Notes: generated by a model from the sequence alone, not told the origin. Positions 25,396 to 38,913 are shown, counted from the first letter of the stretch. The stretch is DNA of 64,000 nt from Roseibaca calidilacus (GCF_001517585.1 NZ_FBYC01000004.1:2065501-2129500), one strand, 5' to 3'. Program-made: numbers and translations.

Positions 25396-25584
25396 CTATC
25401 CTTCATCCGAAAGGCTCCAAACTACTTCTAGTGGAATTATGGCTGCGTTAATGACCTGTTTGCCAGTCTCTGCGAAATTGACCGTGACCATATCACCCAC
25501 CCGTGATTGGACCTGCCCCAGCCCCCAATCGGGATGGGCCGGACTGCGCACGAACATACCAGGCTCTAAAATATGATGCGACAT
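25396..25584 (-). CDS. DUF3553 domain protein
   Basis: A 62-residue protein that is almost entirely a DUF3553 domain: LEPGMFVRSPAHPDWGLGQVQSRVGDMVTVNFAETGKQ, a small SH3-like beta fold related to the CarD/UvrD-associated segment. The function is unknown; the resemblance suggests binding of a protein partner or nucleic acid. GGGAGACAG precedes the ATG. Its first 12 bases overlap the divergently transcribed chpT start, so each gene's promoter must lie inside the other gene. Confidence 0.8.
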   Translation of the reverse strand: MSHHILEPGMFVRSPAHPDWGLGQVQSRVGDMVTVNFAETGKQVINAAIIPLEVVWSLSDEG

Positions 25585-26229
25585 TGCAATCTGTCTCCCA
25601 GCGCCCAAGACGAAGGGCAACCAGTTTCGGCACCCGACCTGCCCGCGCTGATCGCAGCGCGAATCTGTCATGACCTTATCAGCCCCTTGGGGGCCATAGG
25701 CAATGGGGTGGAACTGCTGGAATTGTCCGAAACAACCGCAGGGCCAGAGCTTGCGCTGGTGCGTGACAGTGTGCAACAGGCGCAAACCCGCATACGGCTG
25801 TTCCGCATTGCCTTTGGCAACGTCGGCGCCGATCAGACAATCGGGGCCGAAGAACTGCGCACGGTTTTGCGGGATTACAGCGCACAGCTTCGGTTCGAGC
25901 TGGATTGGCCGCCACAGCCATACCAACCCAAACCGCTGGTCAAACTGGGGCTGCTGGCGTTGCTATGTATAGAAACCGCGCTGCCGCATGGGGGGCAAGC
26001 CCAGTTTCGTCTGTCACAAGAGGGGCTGCATATCGTGGCGCAAAGCGACCGGTTGAAACTGGATGATGGGCTATGGTCCGCCCTTGGCGGAACCGTGCCA
26101 TGGCCGGACAGTCTGCGGGCAGCCCATGTCCAGTTCCCGGCGCTGGCGCAAAGCGTCGCAGCCGCGCATTTGACCCTGCGAGTCCGAACGGAACCAGACA
26201 GCATAAACTTGCAGATAAGCGCCGATTGA
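25573..26229 (+). CDS. chpT: ChpT histidine phosphotransferase
   Basis: This 218-residue protein has the pseudo-histidine kinase fold of ChpT. The dimerisation helix carries the phospho-accepting His33 in AARICHDLISPLGAIGNGVELL, and a degenerate ATPase-like domain lacks N/G boxes. In alphaproteobacteria it relays phosphate from CckA to CtrA and CpdR, controlling cell cycle, motility and gene transfer agents in Rhodobacterales. A stop codon lies in frame just before, so translation must begin at one of the two adjacent ATGs. The start overlaps the divergent DUF3553 gene. Confidence 0.9.
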   Translation: MMRHCNLSPSAQDEGQPVSAPDLPALIAARICHDLISPLGAIGNGVELLELSETTAGPELALVRDSVQQAQTRIRLFRIAFGNVGADQTIGAEELRTVLRDYSAQLRFELDWPPQPYQPKPLVKLGLLALLCIETALPHGGQAQFRLSQEGLHIVAQSDRLKLDDGLWSALGGTVPWPDSLRAAHVQFPALAQSVAAAHLTLRVRTEPDSINLQISAD

Positions 26230-26331
26230 ACCTGCCTTCGCGCCACACCTGTTCTGACCGGATGACAGTTTCGAAAAAGCTGGTAAGCTGACAGGACTAG
26301 GAATTCGGGCATGTCCCGGGAAGGAGAGCAG

Positions 26332-26604
26332 ATGACAAAATTCGCAAGCATAGCCATTCTGGCCGCTTCCGTGGCCCTTGCGGGCTGCCAGATGACCTCG
26401 AACGAGCGTGAGATCGCAAGTGGCGTGATGGGCGCAGCCGGCGGCTTGGCCGTGGCCAGCCTTTTGGGCGGCAACACCAATTGGAAGATCTTGGGCACTG
26501 TTGCGGGTGCCGCAGCAGGCACCTTGCTGGCGCGCAACACCGAAACCGGCACCTGTGCCTATGCACGCGGCGACGGCACCTATTACGAGGCAGCCTGCCC
26601 GTAA
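26332..26604 (+). CDS. Small glycine-zipper lipoprotein
   Basis: This 90-residue protein has a lipoprotein signal (MTKFASIAILAASVALAGC) ending in the lipobox LAGC at residue 19. The mature part has a glycine-zipper-like hydrophobic stretch (GVMGAAGGLAVASLLGG and GTVAGAAAGTLLA) and a C-terminal CAYARGDGTYYEAACP with two cysteines. This is typical of small outer-membrane-associated 17 kDa antigen-like lipoproteins. AAGGAGAG 6 bases ahead makes the start clear. Specific function is unknown. A terminator follows. Confidence 0.8.
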   Translation: MTKFASIAILAASVALAGCQMTSNEREIASGVMGAAGGLAVASLLGGNTNWKILGTVAGAAAGTLLARNTETGTCAYARGDGTYYEAACP

Positions 26605-26628
26605 CTTGAACGGCCTACCCGAAATGGC

Positions 26629-26660
26629 AAAAGGCCCCGCCTGCGCGGGGCCTTTCTTGT
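26629..26660 (+). terminator. Rho-independent terminator, probably bidirectional
   Basis: Perfect stem AAAGGCCCCGC/GCGGGGCCTTT (26630-26640 with 26645-26655) with a CTGC loop, followed by CTTGTT on the plus strand and flanked by A residues on the other side. It lies between the lipoprotein gene and the convergent gltB stop and can serve both. Confidence 0.9.
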
Positions 26661-26676
26661 TGTGAAGCGCCGGATG

Positions 26677-31215
<4,539 letters not shown>

Positions 31216-31244
31216 CTCGTTTCCCTTTCAGACAGGAAATTCGG

Positions 31245-32687
31245 TTATTCGGCAGCGACCTGTGCGGGTGCCGAAAGGAAATTCAGGATCGAGTCTGCGG
31301 CTTCGCGCCCGTCGCGGATGGCCCAGACCACCAAGCTTGCCCCGCGCACGATGTCGCCCACCGCCCAGACGCCGGGCATCTCGGTTTCATGCGTGTTGAA
31401 ACGTGCCTTGATCGTGCCCCAGCGCGTGACGGCCAGTTCCGACTGATTGAACAGTTTGGGCATGTCTTCGGGTTCAAACCCCAGCGCCATGATCGCCATG
31501 TCGGCCGCTTCGGTATAGTCAGCACCTTCGATCACTTCAGGCGCGCGGCGGCCGCTGGCATCGGGCTTGCCAAGGCGCATTTTCTGCACGCGCACGCCAG
31601 ACAGGTCGCCGGACGCGTCCACTTCAAACCCAAGCGGGGCAGTCAGCCAGACGAATTCGACACCCTCTTCTTCAGCATTGGCGGTTTCGCGGCGCGAACC
31701 GGGCATGTTTTCACGGTCACGCCGATACAGGCATTTGACAGAGGTCGCCCCCTGCCGCACCGCCGTGCGCACGCAATCCATGGCCGTGTCGCCACCGCCG
31801 ATGACGACCACGCGCTTGCCCTTGGCATCCAGCGTGCCGTTGTCGAATTCCGGCACTTCATCGCCAAAGCTTTTGCGGTTGCTGGCGGTCAGGAATTCCA
31901 GCGCAGGCAGCACCCCGGATGCCGTGCCGTTGGGCACGGTCAGATCGCGGGCCTTGTAAACACCTGTGGCAATCAGAACTGCATCATGCTTGCCACGAAT
32001 CGCGTCGAAGCTGATATCCGCGCCGACATTGCAATTCAGCACGAATTCGACGCCCGCCGCTTCCAACTGTTCGATCCGGCGCATGACAACGGGCTTTTCC
32101 AGCTTGAAGCCGGGGATGCCATAGGTCATCAACCCGCCCGCGCGGTCGTAGCGGTCATAGACCGTGACTTGCACGCCAGCGCGGCGCAGCACATCCGCTG
32201 CCGCCAGACCGCCGGGACCAGCGCCGATGATGGCGACCGATTCGGAGCGGTCAGCGGCGGGGGTGATGGGCTGAACCCAGCCTTCTTCCCACGCCGTGTC
32301 GGTGATGTATTTTTCAACCGCGCCGATGGTGACGGTGCCGTGGCCCGACTGTTCGATCACGCAATTGCCTTCGCACAGGCGGTCCTGCGGGCAGATGCGG
32401 CCACAAATCTCGGGGAAGGTGTTGGTCGCTTGGCTGATTTCATAGGCTTCCTGCAAACGCCCTTCGGCGGTCAAGCGCAGCCAATCGGGGATGTTGTTGT
32501 GCAACGGGCAATGCGACTGACAATAGGGCACGCCGCATTGGCTGCACCGGCCTGCCTGCTCGGCGGCCTTTTCAGTCGCATATTCGCGGTAAATCTCTCC
32601 GAAATCCTCGGTCCGCAGGTTGGGCGGGCGTTTCTCGGGCATTTCCTTGCTAACAGATACAAAACGCAGCATCGGTTGCTTGGCCAT
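31245..32687 (-). CDS. gltD: Glutamate synthase (NADPH) small subunit
   Basis: This 480-residue electron-input subunit has N-terminal [4Fe-4S] cysteines (CSQCGVPYCQSHCPLHNNIPDW and CGRICPQDRLCEGNCV). The FAD site IGAGPGGLAAADVLRRAG and the NADPH site VVIGGGDTAMDCVRTA follow. Two nearby ATGs exist; the second is used because GGAGGA is 6 bases ahead of it and abuts the first. Its promoter region (32694-32889) holds a duplicated operator-like word. Confidence 0.96.
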   Translation of the reverse strand: MAKQPMLRFVSVSKEMPEKRPPNLRTEDFGEIYREYATEKAAEQAGRCSQCGVPYCQSHCPLHNNIPDWLRLTAEGRLQEAYEISQATNTFPEICGRICPQDRLCEGNCVIEQSGHGTVTIGAVEKYITDTAWEEGWVQPITPAADRSESVAIIGAGPGGLAAADVLRRAGVQVTVYDRYDRAGGLMTYGIPGFKLEKPVVMRRIEQLEAAGVEFVLNCNVGADISFDAIRGKHDAVLIATGVYKARDLTVPNGTASGVLPALEFLTASNRKSFGDEVPEFDNGTLDAKGKRVVVIGGGDTAMDCVRTAVRQGATSVKCLYRRDRENMPGSRRETANAEEEGVEFVWLTAPLGFEVDASGDLSGVRVQKMRLGKPDASGRRAPEVIEGADYTEAADMAIMALGFEPEDMPKLFNQSELAVTRWGTIKARFNTHETEMPGVWAVGDIVRGASLVVWAIRDGREAADSILNFLSAPAQVAAE

Positions 32688-32745
32688 TATCATTCCTCCA
32701 AGGTTCGGAACGGCCTTCTACAAAGACTGGCAGCAAATGAAAAGT

Positions 32746-32762
32746 CAGCATGGCTGCCATAT
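32746..32762. promoter_or_regulatory. gltD upstream operator copy 1
   Basis: CAGCAT-GGCTGCC-ATAT, an imperfect copy of the site at 32820, about 60 bases upstream of the gltD start. It shares the central GCTGCC and the CAG-AT / ATA arms. Confidence 0.4.
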
Positions 32763-32819
32763 TTCGATAATTTTGCGATACAAGTGCAGAAATTATGTCG
32801 CAGATGCGTGATTTTATGT

Positions 32820-32838
32820 CAGTATAGCTGCCATACTG
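32820..32838. promoter_or_regulatory. gltD upstream operator copy 2
   Basis: CAGTAT-AGCTGCC-ATACTG, a perfect 6-base inverted repeat with a 7-base spacer in the gltD-uppP divergent region. The distance to copy 1 is 74 bases, close to seven helical turns, so both faces are aligned. The regulator is not identifiable from the site. Confidence 0.5.
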
Positions 32839-32889
32839 CCTGTTACTATTAAACTTGGCACCTGATCTTTGGGGGCATATAAGCCAGAC

Positions 32890-33693
32890 ATGACATTGCT
32901 TTACCTTGCCATTTTGGCCCTCGTGCAGGGCGTGACAGAGTTCTTGCCGGTCTCATCGTCCGGCCATCTTATCCTGTTGCCGAAGGTGATGGGCGCACAG
33001 GATCAGGGCTTGGCGCTGGATGTGGCGGTGCATGTCGGCACGCTTGGCGCGGTCTGTCTGTATTTCCGCACCGATGTTATGCGCGCCCTGCGCGGTGCAG
33101 GCCAGCTTGCACGCGGCCAGATGAACAGCCCAGAGGCGTTTCTGGCCCTGTGCCTGATCGTGGCGACAATCCCGGTCATGGCCGTTGGGCTGGTGCTGAA
33201 GCTGACCGGATGGATTGATCTGATGCGCAGCATTGCGGTGATTGGTTGGGCAATGATCGTGTTCGGGATCGCGCTCTATGTCGCCGACAAGCGCGGGGCA
33301 GAAACCCGCACCGCCCCCGGCTGGACGCTGCGCCATGCCGTTATTCTGGGGCTGTGGCAGGTGGTGGCGCTCATTCCCGGCACCTCGCGCTCTGGCATCG
33401 TGATTACCGGGGCGCGCGCCTTGGGCTATGCGCGCCATGACGCGGCAAAGCTGTCTATGTTGATGTCCATTCCGACGATTCTGGCATCGGGCGCGCTATT
33501 GTCGTTGGATGTGGTTGGCCAAGCCGATTGGGCGCTGGCCCGCGACGCAGGTATAGCGGCGTTGATCGCGTTTGTTGCAGCCCTCGCCGCGCTGGCGCTG
33601 ATGATGCGCCTGCTGCGCTCTGTCAGCTTTACCCCTTATGTGATTTACCGAATCGCGCTTGGGGTGCTGCTTTTGGGCATCGCCTACAGCTAA
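32890..33693 (+). CDS. uppP: Undecaprenyl-diphosphatase
   Basis: This 267-residue integral membrane enzyme recycles undecaprenyl pyrophosphate to the monophosphate carrier for cell wall synthesis. It starts MTLLYLAILALVQGVTEFLPVSSSGHLIL, with the catalytic Glu (TEFLP) and the SSSGH block. The second signature is IPGTSRSGIVITGARALGY, and at least seven hydrophobic helices are visible. It is divergent from gltD. mtgA follows about 40 bases downstream and also serves peptidoglycan synthesis. The ATG is chosen to match the family N-terminus. Confidence 0.95.
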   Translation: MTLLYLAILALVQGVTEFLPVSSSGHLILLPKVMGAQDQGLALDVAVHVGTLGAVCLYFRTDVMRALRGAGQLARGQMNSPEAFLALCLIVATIPVMAVGLVLKLTGWIDLMRSIAVIGWAMIVFGIALYVADKRGAETRTAPGWTLRHAVILGLWQVVALIPGTSRSGIVITGARALGYARHDAAKLSMLMSIPTILASGALLSLDVVGQADWALARDAGIAALIAFVAALAALALMMRLLRSVSFTPYVIYRIALGVLLLGIAYS

Positions 33694-33733
33694 CCCCTTG
33701 ACCAAGTCCGCTGCGACATGTGTTAACCGCCAC

Positions 33734-34483
33734 ATGCCGCGCAGCAAGCCCGCCCCGAAAAAGCCCCGCTACCGCACCGGTGCCCCGCACCGGGCGTTTA
33801 TGGCCATCGCCAATACATGGCGGCGGTTTCGGCGCTGGGTGTTACGCCTGTCTGCACTGGTTCTAGTGCTGTTGCTGGCGTGGGTTCTGCTCTATCGCTT
33901 TGTCGCCCCGCCCGGCGGTTTGTTCATGTGGCAAGAATACCGGCGATTGGGAGAGATCAGCCGCCAATGGGTGCCGCTGCACCAGATCGCCCCGATCATG
34001 GCGCGGTCGGTCGTGGCGGCGGAAGACGCGAATTTCTGCCGTCATTGGGGATTCGACATGTCGGCCATCCGGCAGGTGATTGAACAGGGTGCCGCGCGCG
34101 GAGCATCGACCATCAGCCAGCAGACGGTCAAGAATGTCTTTCTATGGCATGGCCGCGACTGGACACGCAAAGCACTTGAATCGGGGATCACCCTGTTGGT
34201 GGAAGCAAGCTGGCCCAAAGCCCGCATCATAGAAGTTTATCTAAACATTGCCGAATTCGATGAGGGCGTTTTCGGGGTAGAGGCTGCCGCACAGCACTAT
34301 TTCGGCACAACCGCCGCAGAGTTATCCGCCGAACAAGCCGCGCGTCTGGCCGCGATCCTGCCTGCGCCCAAAACCCGCAATGCGGCCAACCCATCCGAAT
34401 TCACACGTCGGCGCGCGGTCGCCATCATGGACGGGGCGGCGACAATCGCTCGTGATGGCCGCGCCGATTGCCTGAGTGGTTGA
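33734..34483 (+). CDS. mtgA: Monofunctional peptidoglycan transglycosylase
   Basis: This 249-residue GT51 enzyme polymerises lipid II into glycan strands at the outer face of the inner membrane. A single N-terminal anchor lies at about 36-56 after a basic tail. Catalytic Glu97 is in SVVAAEDANFCRHWGFD, followed by GASTISQQTVKNVFLWHGRDWTRKALE and IIEVYLNIAEFDEGVFGVEAAA. No transpeptidase domain is present, which separates it from class A PBPs. No good ribosome site is seen before the ATG. Confidence 0.94.
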   Translation: MPRSKPAPKKPRYRTGAPHRAFMAIANTWRRFRRWVLRLSALVLVLLLAWVLLYRFVAPPGGLFMWQEYRRLGEISRQWVPLHQIAPIMARSVVAAEDANFCRHWGFDMSAIRQVIEQGAARGASTISQQTVKNVFLWHGRDWTRKALESGITLLVEASWPKARIIEVYLNIAEFDEGVFGVEAAAQHYFGTTAAELSAEQAARLAAILPAPKTRNAANPSEFTRRRAVAIMDGAATIARDGRADCLSG

Positions 34484-34543
34484 ACTTGTCGCGCGCGCGG
34501 GGCAAGAGGAACCACCCGCAAGACACAAGGCATCGGATCGCCC

Positions 34544-35209
34544 ATGGCTCGACTGTATCACGTTCCCCTGTCGCCCTTTTGCCGCAAGGTGCGGCTGACA
34601 TTGGGCGAAAAGCGCATAGAGGTTGAACTGGTCGAAGAACGCTACTGGAACCCAAGCCAAGATTTCATGCGTCGCAATCCGGCGGGCAAGGTGCCGATCC
34701 TGCGCTATAACGGCACGCATATGTCCGAAAGTCAGGCCATTTGCGAATATCTGGACGAGGTGGTTCCATCCCCGCCCTTGGTGCCCAAATCGCCCGAAGC
34801 GCGCTATGAAATGCGCCGGCTGTGCACGTGGTTCGATGACAAGTTCCATTCCGAAGTGACCGCCAACCTTGTCTATGAGCGCGTGAACAAGAAGATCAGC
34901 GCGCAGGGCTACCCGGATTCGGCGCGCATCAAGATGGGTTCGACCCGGATCAAGTTTCATCTGGATTACATGGATTGGCTGCTGGGCCAGCGCCGCTGGC
35001 TGGCGGGCAACGAGATGACACTGGCGGATTTTACCGCCGCTGCGCATCTGTCCTGTCTGGATTACATCAATGATGTGGACTGGAAACGCTCTGCCACAGT
35101 GCATGAATGGTATGCCAAGATCAAATCGCGCCCGGCCTTTCGCACATTGTTGGCCGACCAGATCCCCGGTTTCCAGCCGCCCGCGCATTATGCCGATCTG
35201 GATTTCTAG
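34544..35209 (+). CDS. fzlA: FzlA, FtsZ-binding glutathione S-transferase-like protein
   Basis: This 221-residue protein has a GST fold: thioredoxin-like N-domain LYHVPLSPFCRKVRLTLGEKRIEVELVEE with NPAGKVPIL and SESQAICEYL, then a helical C-domain ending HYADLDF. The C-terminal tail, conserved in FzlA, is required in Caulobacter for its role in constriction. FzlA binds curved FtsZ filaments and activates division; it is not known to use glutathione. The call over a generic GST rests on the N-terminal PLSPFCRKVRL block and the tail. queG follows 24 bases downstream. Confidence 0.8.
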   Translation: MARLYHVPLSPFCRKVRLTLGEKRIEVELVEERYWNPSQDFMRRNPAGKVPILRYNGTHMSESQAICEYLDEVVPSPPLVPKSPEARYEMRRLCTWFDDKFHSEVTANLVYERVNKKISAQGYPDSARIKMGSTRIKFHLDYMDWLLGQRRWLAGNEMTLADFTAAAHLSCLDYINDVDWKRSATVHEWYAKIKSRPAFRTLLADQIPGFQPPAHYADLDF

Positions 35210-35233
35210 CGCATTTTGCGTCATGCCGGGCGC

Positions 35234-36265
35234 ATGGCCGAGAACCTGACATCAGAGCTGCGCGCAACCGCGCTGGTCTATGGCTTTACCGCCTGTGCGA
35301 TCACGCATCCCGGCGCGATCCCGCAAGCGCCCGAGCGCTTGGGCGCCTTTGTGAAGGCTGGCTATCACGGCCAGATGGGTTGGATGGCAGAGCGCATGGG
35401 CTGGCGCGGCAACCCCGCCGCGCTCTGGCCAGAGGCGCGCAGCATCATCATGCTGGCCGAAGCCTATACGCCCGACCACAACCCTTTGGACCTGCTAGAC
35501 CTGCGGGAAAGCGCCGTGATTTCCGCCTATGCGCAGGGCCGCGATTACCATGATGTGGTCAAGAAACGGCTGAAACGGCTGGGCCGCTGGCTGATCGACC
35601 GCGCCGGCGGCGAGATCAAGGTGTTCGTAGATACCGCACCCGTGATGGAAAAACCCCTTGCGCAAGCGGCGGGCTTGGGCTGGCAGGGCAAACACACCAA
35701 CCTGTTGTCGCGCGAGTTAGGGAATTGGTTCTTTCTCGGGGCGATTTTCACGACCCACGCCCTGACGCCCGATGCGCCAGCCGTGGGGCATTGCGGGTCG
35801 TGTCGCGCCTGTCTGGACATTTGCCCGACCAACGCGTTCCCCGCGCCCTACCAATTGGATGCGCGGCGCTGTATTTCCTACCTGACAATCGAGCATCATG
35901 GGCCGGTTCCCGAAGAGTTTCGCGCCAATATGGGCAACCGCATCTATGGCTGCGACGATTGCCTTGCCGTCTGCCCGTGGAACAAATTCGCGGCCGAGGC
36001 GCGAGAGGCGAAATACGCCGCCCGTGACGGCATGATCGCGCCCGACCTTGGCGAATTGGCGCAGTTGGATGACGCAGCCTTTCGCGCGCGGTTTTCCGGC
36101 TCTCCCATCAAGCGGATCGGGCGGGGGCGCTTCGTACGCAACGTGCTTTACGCCATCGGCAATTCCGGCAGCGCGCGGCTGCGCGCAGTGGCGCAGGGTT
36201 TGTGCGACGATGCTGACCCCGTGGTCGCGGACGCGGCCAGATGGGCCGTGGCGCGCTTGGCCTGA
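35234..36265 (+). CDS. queG: Epoxyqueuosine reductase
   Basis: This 343-residue cobalamin- and Fe-S-dependent enzyme performs the last step of queuosine synthesis in tRNA (epoxyqueuosine to queuosine). Two [4Fe-4S] motifs are clear: [15 protein letters not shown] from residue 187 and [11 protein letters not shown] from residue 240. The family active-site segment [26 protein letters not shown] is present. The C-terminal HEAT-like end ([15 protein letters not shown]) is normal. The start is MAENLTSEL, as upstream TTG codons lack support. It is convergent with zapE, with a GC hairpin in between. Confidence 0.95.
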   Translation: MAENLTSELRATALVYGFTACAITHPGAIPQAPERLGAFVKAGYHGQMGWMAERMGWRGNPAALWPEARSIIMLAEAYTPDHNPLDLLDLRESAVISAYAQGRDYHDVVKKRLKRLGRWLIDRAGGEIKVFVDTAPVMEKPLAQAAGLGWQGKHTNLLSRELGNWFFLGAIFTTHALTPDAPAVGHCGSCRACLDICPTNAFPAPYQLDARRCISYLTIEHHGPVPEEFRANMGNRIYGCDDCLAVCPWNKFAAEAREAKYAARDGMIAPDLGELAQLDDAAFRARFSGSPIKRIGRGRFVRNVLYAIGNSGSARLRAVAQGLCDDADPVVADAARWAVARLA

Positions 36266-36267
36266 CC

Positions 36268-36287
36268 CCGGGGGCTACCGCCCCCGG
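36268..36287. terminator. GC-rich hairpin between convergent queG and zapE
   Basis: CCGGGGGC-TACC-GCCCCCGG, a perfect 8-base stem with a tetraloop, begins 3 bases after the queG stop. No T-tract follows on either strand, so termination strength is uncertain. Confidence 0.5.
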
Positions 36288-36323
36288 CCCCCCGCAAGCA
36301 TTTGTGGCAAGGTGAAACAGGGC

Positions 36324-37412
36324 TTAGCCTTGCCAATCCGCGCTTTGCATCTCCCGCAAACGGCTGGCAGTGCGTTCGAATTCGAACGCACCGGCACCTT
36401 CGGTATACAACTTCTCCGGCTCTGCCGCCGCCGAAGCGATCAACCTCACCCGCCCCTCATACAGCGCATCGACCAGCGTGACGAAACGTTTGGCCTGATT
36501 GTAATTGCCCGAGGACAGTTGCGGAATATCGTCGAGGATGAGCACCCGCAAGGCTTCGGCAATGGCCAGATAGTCCGCCGCGCCCAAGGGCTGGCCGCAC
36601 AATTCCCAGAACGACGCACGACCCACGCCGTTATGCGCCTTGGGGATGACCACGTCGCGGCCCGTGACCCGCAGGCGCAATTCCTGCCCCGGATCGTGGC
36701 CGGTCAGGTCATCCCACAACCGGCCAAGCGTTTCGCGCGCCTGCGCGCCGCCGGGGGTGAAATAGACCTGCGCACCCGCCAGACGGTGCTGGCGGTAATC
36801 GGTTTCCGACTCTAGCTCATGCACCACCATCCGCGCTTTCAGCATGTCGATAAAGGGCAAAAACAGCGCGCGGTTCAGCCCATCTTTATACAGATCATCC
36901 GGCGGGCGGTTCGAGGTGGTGACGATGGCCACACCGGCATTCATCAGCCGCTCGAACAGGCGGCCCACGACCATAGCGTCGGTGATGTCGGTGATCTGCA
37001 TTTCATCAAACGCCAGCAGGCGCACCTGCGCGGCCACCGCATCGGCCACCGGCGCAAGCGCGTCTTGCGTGTTGGCTTGGCGGGCCTTGTGCATCCCGGC
37101 ATGGATTTCTTGCATGAAGGCGTGAAAATGCACCCGCCGCTTGGGCACATCGCCTGCATGGGCCACAAACAAATCCATCAGCATGGATTTGCCGCGCCCC
37201 ACCCCGCCCCACAAATACAGCCCCGGCGCGGGCGCGGGCTGCGCACGACCAAACAGGCCACGCAGACCGCCGGTTTTGGGTGCGGGTCGGCCCAAATGGT
37301 CAAGGATCGGTTGGAACAGCGGCAGCGCCGCGCGCTGTGCCGGGTCGGGGCGCAGCGCACCGGTTTCCACCTTCTGGTCGTAAATCTGTGTCAGCGTGTC
37401 GGCCATGCTCAT
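36324..37412 (-). CDS. zapE: ZapE/AFG1-like ATPase
   Basis: This protein of about 362 residues is an AFG1-type P-loop ATPase; in bacteria it is known as the division protein ZapE, which acts on FtsZ under stress. Walker A GGVGRGKSMLMDLF and the preceding GLYLWG are visible, with Walker B LLAFDEMQITDITDAM. The family motifs ATSNRPP-like TTSNRPPDDLYKDGL and the C-terminal FEFERTASRLREM are present. Two in-frame ATGs lie 6 bases apart and neither has a good ribosome site. A frame extension upstream overlaps sseA and is not used. Confidence 0.92.
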   Translation of the reverse strand: MSMADTLTQIYDQKVETGALRPDPAQRAALPLFQPILDHLGRPAPKTGGLRGLFGRAQPAPAPGLYLWGGVGRGKSMLMDLFVAHAGDVPKRRVHFHAFMQEIHAGMHKARQANTQDALAPVADAVAAQVRLLAFDEMQITDITDAMVVGRLFERLMNAGVAIVTTSNRPPDDLYKDGLNRALFLPFIDMLKARMVVHELESETDYRQHRLAGAQVYFTPGGAQARETLGRLWDDLTGHDPGQELRLRVTGRDVVIPKAHNGVGRASFWELCGQPLGAADYLAIAEALRVLILDDIPQLSSGNYNQAKRFVTLVDALYEGRVRLIASAAAEPEKLYTEGAGAFEFERTASRLREMQSADWQG

Positions 37413-37506
37413 CTGAATAAGCCAAGCCGTAGGCCGCGAAAAGCCCTGCTTGCCAGTCCGTGCGGGCCTTAGTAGGTGTATGGGGTTGCAAGTTACGGGG
37501 GCAGAC

Positions 37507-38352
37507 ATGGACGATCCGAAAACGCTGGTTTCTACCGAATGGCTGGCCGCCCATCTGTCCGACCCCGACCTGCGCGTACTGGATGCAAGCTGGTACATGC
37601 CCGCTATGGCGCGCGACGCAAAGGCGGAATACGCCAAGGCCCATATCCCCAGCGCGCGGTTTTTCGACATTGACGAAATCAGCGACCACCGATCCGCCCT
37701 GCCCCACATGGCCCCCCCGGTCGAGAAATTCATGTCCCGGATGCGCGCCATGGGTGTGGGCGACGGGCATCAGGTGGTGGTCTACGATGGGATGGGGCTG
37801 TTTTCCGCGGCCCGCGTCTGGTGGCTGTTCCGGCTGATGGGCAAGACCGATGTGGCCGTGCTGGATGGCGGCTTTCCGAAATGGCAGGCCGAAGGGCGTG
37901 CGGTCGAAGACATGCCTCCCCCCTTGCGCGAGCGCCACATGACCGCGCTGCGCCAACCGCATTTGGTAAAAGATGTCAGCCAAGTTGCCGCCGCGATCAA
38001 GCTGCGCGACTGGCAGATCGTGGATGCCCGCAGCCCCGCGCGCTTTCGCGGGGATGAACCCGAACCCCGCGAGGGCTTGCGCGCGGGCCACATGCCGGGT
38101 GCGCTGAACCTGCCTTTTGGCGCGCTGCTGAACGCCGATGGCACCATGAAGCGTGGCGACGCCTTGCGCGACGCGTTCACCGATGCGGGCGTTGATCTGG
38201 ACCGCCGTGTTATCACCACCTGCGGGTCCGGCGTGACGGCGGCGATCCTGTCGCTGGGGCTGGAAATTCTGGGCCACCGCGACCATGCGCTGTATGACGG
38301 GTCTTGGGCGGAATGGGGCCTGTTCCCAGACCTGAAGGTGGAACAGGGATGA
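37507..38352 (+). CDS. sseA: 3-mercaptopyruvate sulfurtransferase
   Basis: This 281-residue two-domain rhodanese has the catalytic Cys239 in the loop CGSGVTA, which matches the mercaptopyruvate type (CGSGVTA) and not thiosulfate rhodanese (CRKGVTA). The N-terminal domain carries the interdomain signature DARFFDIDE-like SARFFDIDEISDH. It transfers sulfur from 3-mercaptopyruvate to acceptors such as thioredoxin or cyanide. GGGGG precedes the ATG. The stop overlaps the next gene as ATGA. Confidence 0.93.
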   Translation: MDDPKTLVSTEWLAAHLSDPDLRVLDASWYMPAMARDAKAEYAKAHIPSARFFDIDEISDHRSALPHMAPPVEKFMSRMRAMGVGDGHQVVVYDGMGLFSAARVWWLFRLMGKTDVAVLDGGFPKWQAEGRAVEDMPPPLRERHMTALRQPHLVKDVSQVAAAIKLRDWQIVDARSPARFRGDEPEPREGLRAGHMPGALNLPFGALLNADGTMKRGDALRDAFTDAGVDLDRRVITTCGSGVTAAILSLGLEILGHRDHALYDGSWAEWGLFPDLKVEQG

Positions 38353-38909
38353 CCACGCGCCGCGCCGGGGAAAGCGTTCCCTACACCGTTACCTTTCTGG
38401 AAATGACCGCGCGGCCAAGTTATGACTGGCCGCATACCCCCACCGCCATGACCGGCGCGCTGCTAAAGGCGGAAACCCCGCCTGTCTGGTATTTTCGTGC
38501 GTTATACGACGCGGTCGGGCGCGATTATGCCTGGACCGATCTGCACGCCTCGGAAGATGCCGAAATCGGCAACTGGCTGACCAGCCCCAAGGTCGCTTTA
38601 TACTCGCTGATCGACCATGGCTGGCCGCACTGCTTCTTCTTGCTGGACTGGCGCGCGGGCGACACATGCGACTTGTGCTATTTCGGGCTGGTGCCGGGCG
38701 TTGTGGGCCGTGGCCTTGGGTCGTGGATGCTGCGCACCGCGATCCTGACGGGCTGGGCGCAAGACAGCGTGCAGAAATTGACCGTCAACACCTGCACGCT
38801 GGATCATCCGCGCGCGTTGATCCAGTATCAGCGACACGGATTTTCGGTGGTCCGCCGCGAAGAGCGCACCCGCACCCTGACACGCGATTGGTCGCCAGCA
38901 CAGGACTAA
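38349..38909 (+). CDS. GNAT family N-acetyltransferase
   Basis: This 186-residue protein has a GNAT fold. The acetyl-CoA binding strand-loop reads YFGLVPGVVGRGLGSWMLRTAI (about 114-135), followed by VNTCTLDHPRALIQYQRHGF, the beta5-alpha5 part. The acceptor is unknown. It overlaps sseA by 4 bases and is followed 4 bases later by the aromatic aminotransferase, so the three are one operon. Confidence 0.85.
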   Translation: MTTRRAGESVPYTVTFLEMTARPSYDWPHTPTAMTGALLKAETPPVWYFRALYDAVGRDYAWTDLHASEDAEIGNWLTSPKVALYSLIDHGWPHCFFLLDWRAGDTCDLCYFGLVPGVVGRGLGSWMLRTAILTGWAQDSVQKLTVNTCTLDHPRALIQYQRHGFSVVRREERTRTLTRDWSPAQD

Positions 38910-38913
38910 GCCC

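Noticed and set aside
36370-36391. Perfect 22-base palindrome inside zapE
   Set aside because: It encodes the conserved FEFERT motif of AFG1/ZapE proteins, so the symmetry follows from GAA/TTC codons and is likely coincidental.
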